A stretch of 64,000 bases of DNA from Gamsiella multidivaricata (taxonomy: Eukaryota > Mortierellomycota > Mortierellomycetes > Mortierellales > Mortierellaceae), in assembly GCF_025024155.1 (NCBI RefSeq), contig NW_026251715.1, positions 62,001-126,000 on the forward strand, given 5' to 3'. Under the pieces are notes generated by a model. That model had not been told where the DNA came from. It saw only the letters and a list, made by a program, of their open reading frames with translations, and did no database searches. Positions 36,586-49,807 of this stretch are shown piece by piece (the stretch's first letter is position 1; each line of letters opens with the position of its first letter). The translations under genes and the position numbers were made by a program.

Positions 36586-38391
36586 TCAGCGGCGAACCTC
36601 CTGCAACACATCCAGCAGCTCAAAGTCCGTTGAGTCCTGGTTCAGAGCCCAGAGCATCACTCCTCCGAGATCCTTCTGCTTTGCATAGTCGACCTTTAGC
36701 TTCAGGCTCTCCTTGTCATCATAGCTAATAAACTGCTTCGTCTCCGGGTTGAACAGCCATGGCGTCCTCGTCTCTGGATCAAACTTGCGTACCCATGGTG
36801 ATCTTGCCTGGCCATCTTGGCCAATCAGTCCCTGCTCCCTCATGTTCTTAAACTTCCACACGCCAGAATATGCTGCCACCTTCTCGCAGGGATCTGTCCA
36901 GAGACCGTCATCCCTGTCTCCTGCGGGCACTTTCTTGTGGAATGGCGCCGCCATCGACTGCGTCTGGGTCATATCTGTCTTAGTGATCAAGGATCGGCCG
37001 TAAAAGGGAATCCCCATATTGATTCGCTGAGCTGGGAAGCCAGCATTGATCCAGGCCTGCGCACCTCCTTCATACGTCAGCTCGTCCTTACCGATGAGAG
37101 GAGCGTTCGCGCCTGTTACATCTCCCCAAGAACCGTTAATGTCATAGGCCATGACATTAATGAAGTCCACCACCTTGCTGAACTCGCTTACATCCTTCAG
37201 GATGCCATCTGACCCGTCAAATGGAACAATGCGCGTTGCCAAGGAGATCTCAAGCTGATTGCCATTCGGAAGTGCGTTGAGAGCCTGACGCAGCTCTCGC
37301 AGCAACGTCAAAAAGTTCTTGGTGTCGTTCTGCTGGTCAAAGATATTACACGAGCTTCCTAAACGGCCAGGATATTCCCTAATAGGACCACATCATCAAT
37401 GGATTAGTAGTGTGTCTAAGATAAAGCAAAGTCCTATTGACCCAGTGGTAACGAAGCTACTTTTACCAGTCGATATCAATTCCATCGAGGTTCGAATCCT
37501 TCACCATCTTGATCGCACCATCGATGAACGTCCTTCGCCCCTGCTTTGATGCTGCAAGAGGACTGAAGTACTGTGAGCCGGTCCATCCGCCGATGGACAT
37601 GAGCACCTTGACGTTCTTGGCATGGGCTGCTCGGACAACGCGATTCAACAGGTATTCAGTCTCGAACACTGGGCGAAAGTCTGGAGTGACGATCGAAAAC
37701 GCATAGTTCACATGCGTGACCTTATCAAAGGGGATGGCTTCAGGCGGCATCACGGATGAGGTCCAGTCTGTCCAGTAGGCGACCACCATCTTTTCCTTCC
37801 GACGAGGGACCTCCACATGCGTCTTGCTGTGTACGCTGGGATTTGGTAGCAGTGATGAAGAGCTCTCAATGTCCTTACTCAGTTCTTTTGGAGCCTTTCC
37901 TATTTCATGTCCCTTATCGTGATCCTTCTTGTGGCCCTTCCCGCGTTCTTCGTTGTGCTTCTTGTCGCTGAGCGTTTTATCATCCATTGGATGATCTAAA
38001 TATGCGGCGGCAAAGAATGGAATTCAACCCAAGTTAGACAAACAATACGCGACTGTTTCGGTACATTAGCGCAAAGCTATCCCTTTGAACATAACGTACC
38101 TGACTCATGTGTTTTCTGACTATCATAATCACCAAATGGCCTACTGGGGACCTCAGCAGGCGCATTGTGATGACCATGCGAGTGTACCTGCTGGCTGTGA
38201 TGGTGGTGATGGTACCGCTGCTGCTGCTGCTGCTGCTGCTGCTGATGTTGATACTTCTGAGAGTTGGCCACTATGTGGTGTTGCTGAGAGTTTTGGCGGT
38301 GGCTGTGGTGGTGCTCCTTATGTCTGGCAGCATCACTCAGAATCACTAGCGACAACCCTACAGAGAGGATACAGATTGTCGAAATCTTCAT
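36586..38391 (-). CDS. Secreted GH18 chitinase, 537 aa
   Basis: GH18 chitinases hydrolyse chitin beta-1,4 links with substrate-assisted catalysis and act outside the cell. Exons 38391-38100, 37995-37467 and 37378-36586 join in frame. Residues 1 to about 21 are a signal peptide. Residues about 22-98 are His/Gln-rich, including a CAG-encoded Gln run and HHHHH. A charged linker (KKDHDKGHEIGKAPKELSKD) leads into the TIM barrel: VVAYWTDWTSSVMPP, VKVLMSIGGWTGSQYF, the catalytic DGIDIDWE whose Glu codon spans the second intron, VVDFINVMAYDINGSW, MGIPFYGRSL and a final GGVMLWALNQDS. All key residues are present. No chitin-binding module or GPI signal is seen. The TATA box at 38519-38525 is 128 bp upstream. 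Confidence 0.93.
38217..38243 (+). repeat. (CTG)9-type trinucleotide repeat in chitinase exon 1
   Basis: On the coding (minus) strand this is a CAG repeat encoding a Gln run after the signal peptide. Length variation would keep the frame. Confidence 0.8.
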
Positions 38392-38518
38392 TTATGTAAA
38401 TGTAGCAAGCACTTCTGATAGCGAGATTATAAAATGTGGAATAAAGTGAAAGCGGACGATATGAGCACCAGATCGAAGTACCGAGTTGTGGGGATGCAGG
38501 AAGGAAATTGAAGCTCTC

Positions 38519-38525
38519 TTATATA
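38519..38525 (-). promoter_or_regulatory. TATA box (TATATAA) of chitinase
   Basis: The minus strand reads GGCTATATAAGAGAGC, 128 bp before the ATG at 38391. The strong TATA fits an inducible secreted enzyme, which is inference. Confidence 0.5.
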
Positions 38526-39068
38526 GCCATCCGATCCTTTGGTGCAGCGCATGGAGCCTTCGATTATTCCGCATCTCTTTGTTCAAGGATTCAGTTGGGT
38601 TTGCGATTTAGAAAAAATGGCGCGCACTTTAATTGATGGGAACAGACGACTTAAGCTGTGTCTAATCTATAGGAGTAAGGGTAAGAAGTTTGCAGATAGG
38701 CGCCGTGCTGTGCATGGCAAGAATATTCTTAGCGAGGGATCCCCAGGCGTCGCAGGCCAGCCCACCCCAGTAACGAGGGCCACCTTGGATGATAATTTAT
38801 ATGATCTTCTCTATTCCATGTTCCGCGATGCCCTGTCATCAAAACGACTTTTATAAAGTGCAGACCTATCGTATCCGTTATGTGGTTTCGTTCAAAGAAA
38901 GGTGGGACCAGCTGTTTACTGTTACATTTGAAAATCAACATCTTTGACTACTGCACGTCTGCATCTATGAATCATTGCTTCACATGTCCCGGGATATACG
39001 GCATCCGATTTACTAAGATCATAAAGCAATTAGAATTGATCAGGACCATTCAAAAATGACTGTGGTAG
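38526..39068. other. Intergenic between chitinase and PFK-2/FBPase-2
   Basis: No supported gene; the plus-strand open frame at 38539-38856 has no domain. A TTAGTAA at 39010-39016 (minus) could be an alternative terminal exon of the next gene. Confidence 0.4.
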
Positions 39069-41915
<2,847 letters not shown>

Positions 41916-42991
41916 TGGTTGATTGCAGACGATTCGATGAGGAGATGTACAAGTCAAGACGATTCTGAGCCGAAGACTGGATAGAAAGTAAGGTGAGGGA
42001 CGGAGACCGGTGGAAAGAGGAGACGAGGAAACAAGGGAGAGAAGAGGGAAAAGAATGTGTGAGAGAGAGTGTGTGTGCAAGATAAATGGACGCTACACGT
42101 GGGAGGAGAAGGAAGATGAGCTGTTGGTCTTACTTGCAGAAACCTACAATCTCAAGATTACTTGGAGATTACATGGGCATAGGAGATACCGAAACATCAC
42201 CGAGCAATTGAACAAAAACGAGCATACCGAACCGCCTTTTCGGCCTTATGATAAAGGGTCTGCAGATCAATTGCGCTTCAGCTTGCACTATTTCGTCCGA
42301 GATTAATGTGTTGATGTTGATCGCTTCCGCCTGGGGATCACACATGTTCCTGAAGATCCCAAGATGTCCTTAAAGAACCCAGCTTGAAGAGGGCTGTATT
42401 CGTCCGCCGTTTCAATGGCATCATCCACTGTAATCGACACGCCTGGCTGATTTGTTCAAGCCGTAAAGGTGGTTTGGTGTGTTCGCTTTTGTACAACTGC
42501 TTGCAGTTCTACATCCACGCATGTCACACAAACCCATTTTCTATTGTAGGTCCCAGGGTCCTACAAGCGCCCGTTAGGGCGCCATCACCCGGTAACATCT
42601 CTTTCCACTACCCACCTGTTCATCGGCCAACACGTGTCGCGACACGCTCTGCGTTCTCCTCCATGGGTACCAATAGCCCTATCATAGCAGAGGGTCTCCA
42701 ATACTGTGTCTCAATCTGGCAACGCGCTGAGAGGCACATCCTCTCCCCTGTGCACAAACCATGTCATGCCATCGAAACTGACCTTTGTGCAGACGCGCTG
42801 AGGACTTCATATTTCTTGGCACTCCACCTTGTGCGAATCTCTTCTTTTTTTTTTTTTTCTTCTCTCCTCATTCTTCACTCCTCATTCCAACTGTCTGTTT
42901 TCTTCATTCGTCAGTAGACAGCACCCTTTGAGACACCCTTATACAGCAAAAAGAGCCATTCCATTATATCAGACAACCACCAACCATAACC
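41916..42991. other. Bidirectional upstream region, PFK-2 and PLDc_N genes
   Basis: About 1.1 kb between divergent starts. An open plus-strand frame to 42306 has no ATG at its beginning and is not called. Sequence just before 42992 is pyrimidine-rich, with a T run at 42844-42859. Confidence 0.4.
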
Positions 42992-43321
42992 ATGTCTTCC
43001 CTGGATATCCCTGGAGTGTATTACTCGGGATCGCTCGCCAGTGTCCTGATTCTCGTTCTGGATCTCGTGGCGGTGGTTCAGGTCGTCAACTCAAACCGCC
43101 CCTTGTCCTCAAAGGTTCTCTGGTCTCTCCTCATCTTTCTCTGTCCTGTGGTCGGCCTTATCATCTACTTGTAAGTCCCAGGGCACGTTTTTTTATTTCA
43201 GATGTGCCAACACGAAAATACCACCTGACCTCATGGCATTCCTAACGCGCTTCTGCTCCACGCTCTCAGCTTGCTTGCGCACAAAGAAAGACGTCGTCTG
43301 CGCTATGTTAGTATCCCGTAA
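42992..43321 (+). CDS. Small two-helix membrane protein, PLDc_N type, 76 aa
   Basis: Exons 42992-43170 and 43270-43321 join over a 99-bp intron in frame. The protein has two membrane helices, SLASVLILVLDLVAVVQVV and LWSLLIFLCPVVGLIIYFLL, joined by NSNRPLSSK and followed by a basic tail (HKERRRLRYVSIP). This is the pattern of the PLDc_N (cardiolipin synthase N-terminal-like) domain, including the CPVVGLIIY block, as a stand-alone protein without a catalytic phospholipase domain. Small proteins of this kind are common and mostly uncharacterised. The ATG context (AACCATGTC) is good. The gene ends 130 bp from the convergent septin-ankyrin gene. It is too short to appear in many annotations. Confidence 0.75.
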
Positions 43322-43451
43322 ATCATAGGCAAGCGCGTGTACAACATCGCTCATCTTTTATTTTCCTGTCTGCCATTGTGTTGCTCGCCAAGACGCTCGT
43401 GAGGTCGTTAAAGGAATAAATAAAGTGTGAATGCGTCAAAGCATGCTGTCG

Positions 43452-46390
43452 CTACTTGCGGTTAAAAAGATTGGTCATCGAGGGGGCGGCAGCGCGCATG
43501 GTCTTAAGATTGAACCGACTCATATGTTTTGCCTGGTTTCCTTGGTTACTGGAAGTCGTAGACGATGAACCTGTGGATGGACCCAACTCGTGACCTAGCG
43601 TTGCACATGGTCAATCAGTAAAGAGATCGTCTTATTTCCCACTTTCGAATATCGGTCGCGTTAATCATTCTACCTTCATGGTTCAATGAGCTCGCTTTAC
43701 TCGACCCCGCACTGAATAGTATATAGTAAGAAATATAAGTCAAAAAAATAATCTCCAGGCCTGTTTGAGATAAAAGAGTGCTACTTACTTTCCGTCGCCA
43801 CCTTTGTTCGTGTCAAAACTATGCACACTGGCGGCATCGGGGATCAGCGTCTGGCTCTGGTTCTGGAGTTGACTCAGGCTTCTCTCATATATATGGACCT
43901 GACTCTGGTTGGTATGATGGGTATGCAGGTCCTGTCCGCGCAGGCGCTTCGTCAGTTCCACTCGCTTTATCTCGCCTTCCTTGCCCTGCCAGCTCTTAAG
44001 CAATGTCTTTATGGCCTTTTTATCTGGGCTGCGCGCTCTCTGGAGCGCATTGAGGACACTCTCTGGCTCAGAGGACGACAGATCATTCTCGAGAAGGTAT
44101 CTTGCAGACTCAATCTTGTTGAATAAGGCTGCAACCTCCAGAGTATTCATCCCTTCTTTGTTAGGGATTGTCGACTCGGCGCCATTATCGAGAAGCAGCT
44201 TGACCAGTGAGGGATCGTCATGCTTCATAAGCACGTTCTGCAGCACAGTGTTCCCGTTCTCGTTTGTTAGGTTCACGTTCGCACCGTAAGAGATCAAGAG
44301 GTGCATCACTGCAAATGGCTTGCTACCTTGCCACGCCGTCCGATGGAGTAGTGTCGAGCGAGAACTATTGCGTTGATCGGGTGACACTCCACTGATCAGA
44401 TGGCGCTTTACAGTCGCCAGATCGCCCAATTCGACAGCCTCCCAGATATCAGGCAGGATCTCACCGGTGCCCGTGGACAGGATCGTCGCCTGGTATAAGT
44501 CAGACGGCGGGATGAAGAACGCGCCTGGAGATTGATAGGTATTTGGCAGAATGAAAGACCCATGATTCTGTGGCTCGATACCTAGGTCAATCAATGTCTG
44601 AGTGGCCGATGCTTGCGATACTTGGTAAGATGATACCGAGTTAGGAACCTCAACTTTGACTTCGGATCTAAAATGGTGGCGTAAGCTAGCATGAGGGAAA
44701 CCATACAATCTGTATTACAGCAAAGTAGGTGCATAAGGCCAGAGTTATGGGCAACTTACCCCTGATCGCTGATATTCGGCGATACAATACTGTTGTCTCC
44801 TGTACCTGGTAGAGGTGTAAAGTACGACTCCATAAACAAGCCTTGCGCCTGTGTATGAACAGTATTCACGTTGTTTTCGTCCATGATTTCATTAGGTCGC
44901 GTGGAGCTGTCCACAGCCATGCCCGTGGACTGATGTATCAGGGTCAAGCGTGCCTGAGTAGCAGAGTTGGCTGTTGGAGATCGCGGAGGAGGAGAGTAAG
45001 CTGTTGTAGGAACATACGCAGAGGTGGAATTTAAGATAGACGGCTTCGGCGAAGCAATCGAAGCTAATGCAGCTCCAGGTGTCAAATTTGTCGAGGATGC
45101 CATGCCTGAATAGCTAATAGACGTTCCGAAGACATTGTTGAATCCGGTCGAGGACGGTGGCAGCGCTGGAACGTAGTTGGTCGGAACTACGACATGATTC
45201 TGAGGCGGCGGAGGCGTGAATCCATTGGCAGAGTGGTCAGCGTACTGACTCATCAATTGAGCCTCCAGTGGCGGTGAAGTCGTCTGTTGGAGGTCCGTAG
45301 GACGTGCATCGGCAGGCAATGTTTCGCTAAGGCCATGGGCAATGGCCCGCTCACCCCAAATCTTTTCCGCAGCGGTCGTCGCAGGCACTTCGGAAGGACC
45401 AAATGCTTTTCTAAGAGGGAGCATCAGATTTGCTTTAGAATAAATGGGTTGATCTCTTCTGTCATTGTAGAATGGTGCTTACGCCATGGTCGGCTATTAC
45501 CTCCAGGCAATAACCTTGTGGGTCGCATCTTCCTGCGACTGCCGGAACCGCTTGTAAAGACACATGTTGACCAGAGATTCCAGCTCGCTCCTAAACAGAT
45601 CACCACCCTGATCACGGCGTGTGCTGACCACAAAGGGCGCTGCACCCCATTGACGCTGCTCAGCCATCTCTTCAACTGTCGCCAGGTCCATGCCAAAGGT
45701 GTGAAAGTTGACCCCATTCAACTTGAGCTGTCGAATCATCCTCTTCTTGAGAACCCAGAGTTCCTTTTGCGACAGTGTGTCAGCCTTTGTGATAATAGGT
45801 ACCAAGTTGACGCGCTCGTGGATTAGCTTCATATAGAGGATGTCTACTGGTTTCAATTCATAGAGTACAAAGTAAAACGCACAGGTGGGAAGTGAATGTA
45901 TGCCGGAGCCGGTTATCAGGAACCATGCCAACTGTGCGGAGGAAATTGTGGGCGAAAAGACGGCGTTGGTCGTATGAAGGTGATGGTTCAGGTAGTCGTC
46001 CGTCATGGACAGCACGGTCGACGGGTTGAGCGTGGAAGAATAACCAGGCAGAGTAACAAAAGTCACTTCTCTAGCGGGCACCTCGACTTTGTGCGGCAGA
46101 AGACCCAGAGGATCATGTAATTGGGTGTGTTGGGCGTCCTGATGTTCCTGAAGTGTAGGCGCGGTCTGGACGCGGATAGCTGGTAGGCGGATAGACGATT
46201 GGCTAGTGGATGCTGAGGCGGAATAGGACGTCTTTGGTAGGGGAATAAATTCCTCGAGCATTTCGTTCGACTGGACGTTGGAAAGAGTCGAGACAAATGT
46301 GTCGATGAAAGCACTCTTTCCCACTCCCACATCACCGAGGAGAAGGAAGCGGAGAGATGTGTCTGAGGCCGTGGTTTGTGCGGTGGTCAT
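43452..46390 (-). CDS. Septin-like GTPase fused to ankyrin repeats, 838 aa
   Basis: Exons 46390-45501, 45410-44760, 44667-43789 and an inferred last exon 43548-43452 join in frame. Residues 1 to about 297 form a septin-type G domain: P-loop LLLGDVGVGKSAFIDTF, a degenerate switch region FVTLPGYSS (septins have DTPG), the septin-specific LKPVDILYMKLIHERVNLVP with IITKADTLSQKE as G4, and a late PFVVSTRR. A Pro/Ser-rich linker covers about 300-580. Residues about 586-722 hold three to four ankyrin repeats (for example LHRTAWQGSKPFAVMHLLIS, YGANVNLTNENGNTVLQNVL). The last exon (SRFNLKTMRAAAPSMTNLF) depends on a GTAAGT at 43788; unspliced, the frame stops at 43785. Septins build filaments at necks and septa; the ankyrin fusion suggests a scaffold or sensor, which is inference. 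Confidence 0.8.
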
Positions 46391-49300
46391 TGCTGCTAGA
46401 GATCCTTTTGAAGATCGTTAGTTGCCATCGTTGACTGTACACATTTCTTTGTCTTCATAAATGAACGATTGCTGTACCCTTGCTGTTGGCTGGAATCGTT
46501 GGTAGCTCACGGGTGGATTATTAAAAGGCTGAGGAGTGGTCAGAGGGAGAGGGATGTGAATGTGCGATGGAGTGGAGACAGGAGGAAGGAATGGGCGATG
46601 TGATCCTAATTGTGGGCTTGAGAGACCAAGTAGATTGCCCGACTAGCGTCGCATGGCTCCATTTATTGAGGAGGGCGCAATGAAAATGGGCGAGTGAACC
46701 TTAGCCCCTCGCCCCGTCCATCTGTCGGCATCCTTGGCTATGCCCACACTTGTGCACTTATGCACTCGTGTTTTTTTTTTTGTGATAAAGGAAATAAAGA
46801 GCACTTTCATAGGCCGCCAGCCCTGGGGTCAACCTCCGAAAGTGTGAATACGCGAGTGAGCCCCAATAATATAGTCTGCATTCCGCACAACTTTATGAAG
46901 AGCACGACTTCAGGCACAGCATACAGATATGATTGTGTACCTGAATCCTCTCATATAACATGTTTGTATACGCGGTATCTGCGGCACTGCCAGTGTGCTC
47001 TGAGAGACAAATGTTTGCGCGAAGCGGAGAGGTAAAGTTCCCTTCGACTGGCGGTTAAAGTGATTGGAGTTTTAGATTCGCAAGCAATATGCGCGTGTAC
47101 CTGAAATGCGATTCACTGTACGCGACGCGTTTTGCACATCGCCACATTTGCAGGGATCAACACTGCATATGAGCAAGTACTCAGAGTGTTTGTATATAGA
47201 AATATATATTTCCTTCGAACGCACGACGCGAGAACCCGAGATGCATTAAAGCAGACATCCGTGCGGCAATGGGATAATTGGGACAAACATTGAGTTTCGC
47301 CCCGCCACCTTATATAATTTATCAATCTGCGAACGTAAATACAAGGAAGGAAGCCGGCTCCGTACGGCGCTGAAACGTTTGCGGCCCCAGACAATCTTAT
47401 TCACCACGGCCTTGTATCTAAACCACATGCCCAGTCTGAGTCATGATCCTGCACCAGGTTGGGGAAGGCTATCCAAGTAAGAAGAGAAAAGGAAACATGT
47501 GCAGAACAACAGAGCGCGGGTTTAGGCAATTGCGTCCGTCCCAGTCCCTGCCTCCTCTCCCTTCCCTCCCCCTCCCTTCCCTTTTCATCCCTCTTTCGCG
47601 TCCCGCACTAGGGCGCTTCACAAAAAAAAAAAAAAAAAAAGTCCTCGCCTCTTTTTATGTTACCTGATGAAATACATATTGCACTAAACATTCTATGGCA
47701 AGTGCGCAAGATATGGCGCTGTGTACTGCATTGGTTAGACCAGGAAGGTATATCTCGAAGAACCTGGTCTGTCCAGCCCTATCGTAACATCTCATGGTTT
47801 GTTTATGTTTTCTTGCCCGTTACTTTTTAACGTACTGCGTGTTGTATACGGGTTTTTTTTACCAGCATGTCGCATGCCAATGGTCCATCGATATATATTT
47901 CCGCCTCTTTCCTTCCCATCCCACCTTGCGCTTCTTTTTTTTTTTTTTTCTCTCCTTCTTCCTTTCCATTTATCCAGCACGCACTCCGCTCCCTCAACAT
48001 CACTCTGCCGGCTGGCTTGTTTTTTTATTTTATTTTTTTGTGCCGTGTTTTACCTTTTGTTCCAGTCAAGTAGCTGCTGATAACGCACGCACACACATCC
48101 AAGACATCACAGGAGAGTACGAAGACAGGTAACAGCAACAAAAGATGCTATGCTCGCCATAGGCAGCCTAGTATTCAGTCAGGGCGATAACCCGCTCCTG
48201 CATCCCACGGCTCTCTCTTATACTTCGGTCCTTCTTCCCGTCGGTCGCTTTGTCATCCATCCACACTCCATCCAGCCTATTTCCTTGGAACGAAAAATTC
48301 TCCGGTCCATATGCACTTTAGTACATTGAAAATGTTTCAAGAGTAGGTAGAATGAGAGCGAGTAAGTGTGAGAGACGTAGCACCGAGAGAGCAAGAAGGT
48401 AGATAGAGAGGAGAAAAGAGAATAGGAAAGATGAATGGATATGCGATTGCAAGTGATGGTTCAAGGGACTGAGTATCTCTATCAACGACCCTGCTATCCT
48501 CACGATCCTAGGCAGACCGAACACTTTTTCTTTCCATCACACACACCTACGGATACACATCTCGTTGTTGTTTTTTTTCTGCAATTCGTGCATGTTGCAG
48601 GTACATCCATCCATCCTGCATACATCCCACACACGCATCGCATGCAGTGCCTATGATATTCAGCACATCCCACAATGCATGCACATCACACCACATACAC
48701 ACCGCACACACACCGCATACGCTTCACAAGCACAAGCAACAAGCTTGAGCACACAAGCATAAGTTCTTTTCTTTTTGTCCCGCCCCTTCTTCCCCTTGAT
48801 CATTCTTTCTTTTTTATTTTTCTTCTTCTGGCCTTCTGAGAAGGAAGGTGTGGAATGAGAGATGAATGATTAGTTCATTCAATTCCTTGTCGAATGGGAC
48901 GAATCTCCAAAAGAGGGACTCGGCCCTTTTCGACCCTAGCTCGCTTGCTTCGGTCGTCTCGCTACCATGTTTCTTTATAGTAATCTATCCTTCATAGACT
49001 ATTCCCCATATGATATGGTGTACAACCCGCACCTCCTTTCCCCCTTCCCCTTCCCCTTCCCCTTCCCCGATCACTGCCATCCTGACCACCCCTGCCAGAG
49101 CAGACAGTTTTTTTTCTTTTCCTCCGCGCGTGTGGAGTGTATGGCTCTCTCTCACACACTTTCTACCCCTCTATCCCAATCATCGACTGCTGTGCCTGTC
49201 CCTCTCCGTCTCCTCTCTCCGTCTTCTCTCTCCCCTTGTATCTCTCTCGTACCTATCCTTTCATCCCCTTCTCCTCTTGACCGTTGCCTGTCGACAGCCT

Positions 49301-49807
49301 TCTGGTTCGAACCAGTCTCTATTCCTCTGCTCCTAGGCTTTCTCTCCCGTGTTCATTTGACATTCGTTACAGGACGGCTGTCGGACATGAACCCCCATTA
49401 CTGGTGAGCATACCCTGCACTAGCTGCCTATCTCACTCGCTCTCTTACCCTGTTTCATTCTACCCCATACCTTAACCAGTGCCCACACACTAGTTCAAAC
49501 AGCCCTCTTCCTCTCTTCACCCTAAAAAAAATAAGAAGAAAACCCACACTCGTCTGTTCCTCCCCTTGTCCGCCCCTCCGACCCAACCCTAAGCAGACAG
49601 ACAAAACACATTCTCTTGCTGCCTGTTCTTCACTCAGTCCTTCTCATCCGCAGCCCTTGCTTCTTATTCCTATATCTGCACCTTGTCTGGACACAACATA
49701 GCGCGACGGCGAGACTTTGACCCCCCTACAGGACAAGACGGGTCTCGGTGTAATTGGGCTGATCAGTATACTAACGAGCAGAGACACACTCAAGATAACA
49801 AATCGGC
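46391..49807. promoter_or_regulatory. 3.4-kb intergenic region between divergent genes
   Basis: No supported gene. The half before the DP gene is long and pyrimidine-rich (47540-47600, 47930-48010, 49030-49300), with a CCCCTT hexamer tandem near 49042-49066, a CACA-rich stretch at 48670-48730 and an A18 run near 47623-47640. Exon-like borders (TTACAG at 49370-49375, then GTGAGC at 49405) suggest a spliced non-coding leader for the DP gene. This is the longest gene-free stretch beside a regulator in the window. Confidence 0.45.

Noticed and set aside
37480..37500. GGTTCGAATCC, a perfect tRNA B-box-like string
   Set aside because: It lies in the chitinase exon (coding VKDSNLDG on the minus strand), and no tRNA fold surrounds it.
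42055..42306. Plus-strand frame with a Myb/SANT-like look (TWEEKEDELLVLLAETY)
   Set aside because: Only a weak Trp/acidic pattern, no second repeat, and it lies in the promoter region of PFK-2/FBPase-2. Not enough to call a gene.
48967..49407. 146-residue plus-strand frame
   Set aside because: Composition is Pro/Ser/Leu from CT-rich DNA; two overlapping frames are equally open, as expected for a pyrimidine-rich leader.
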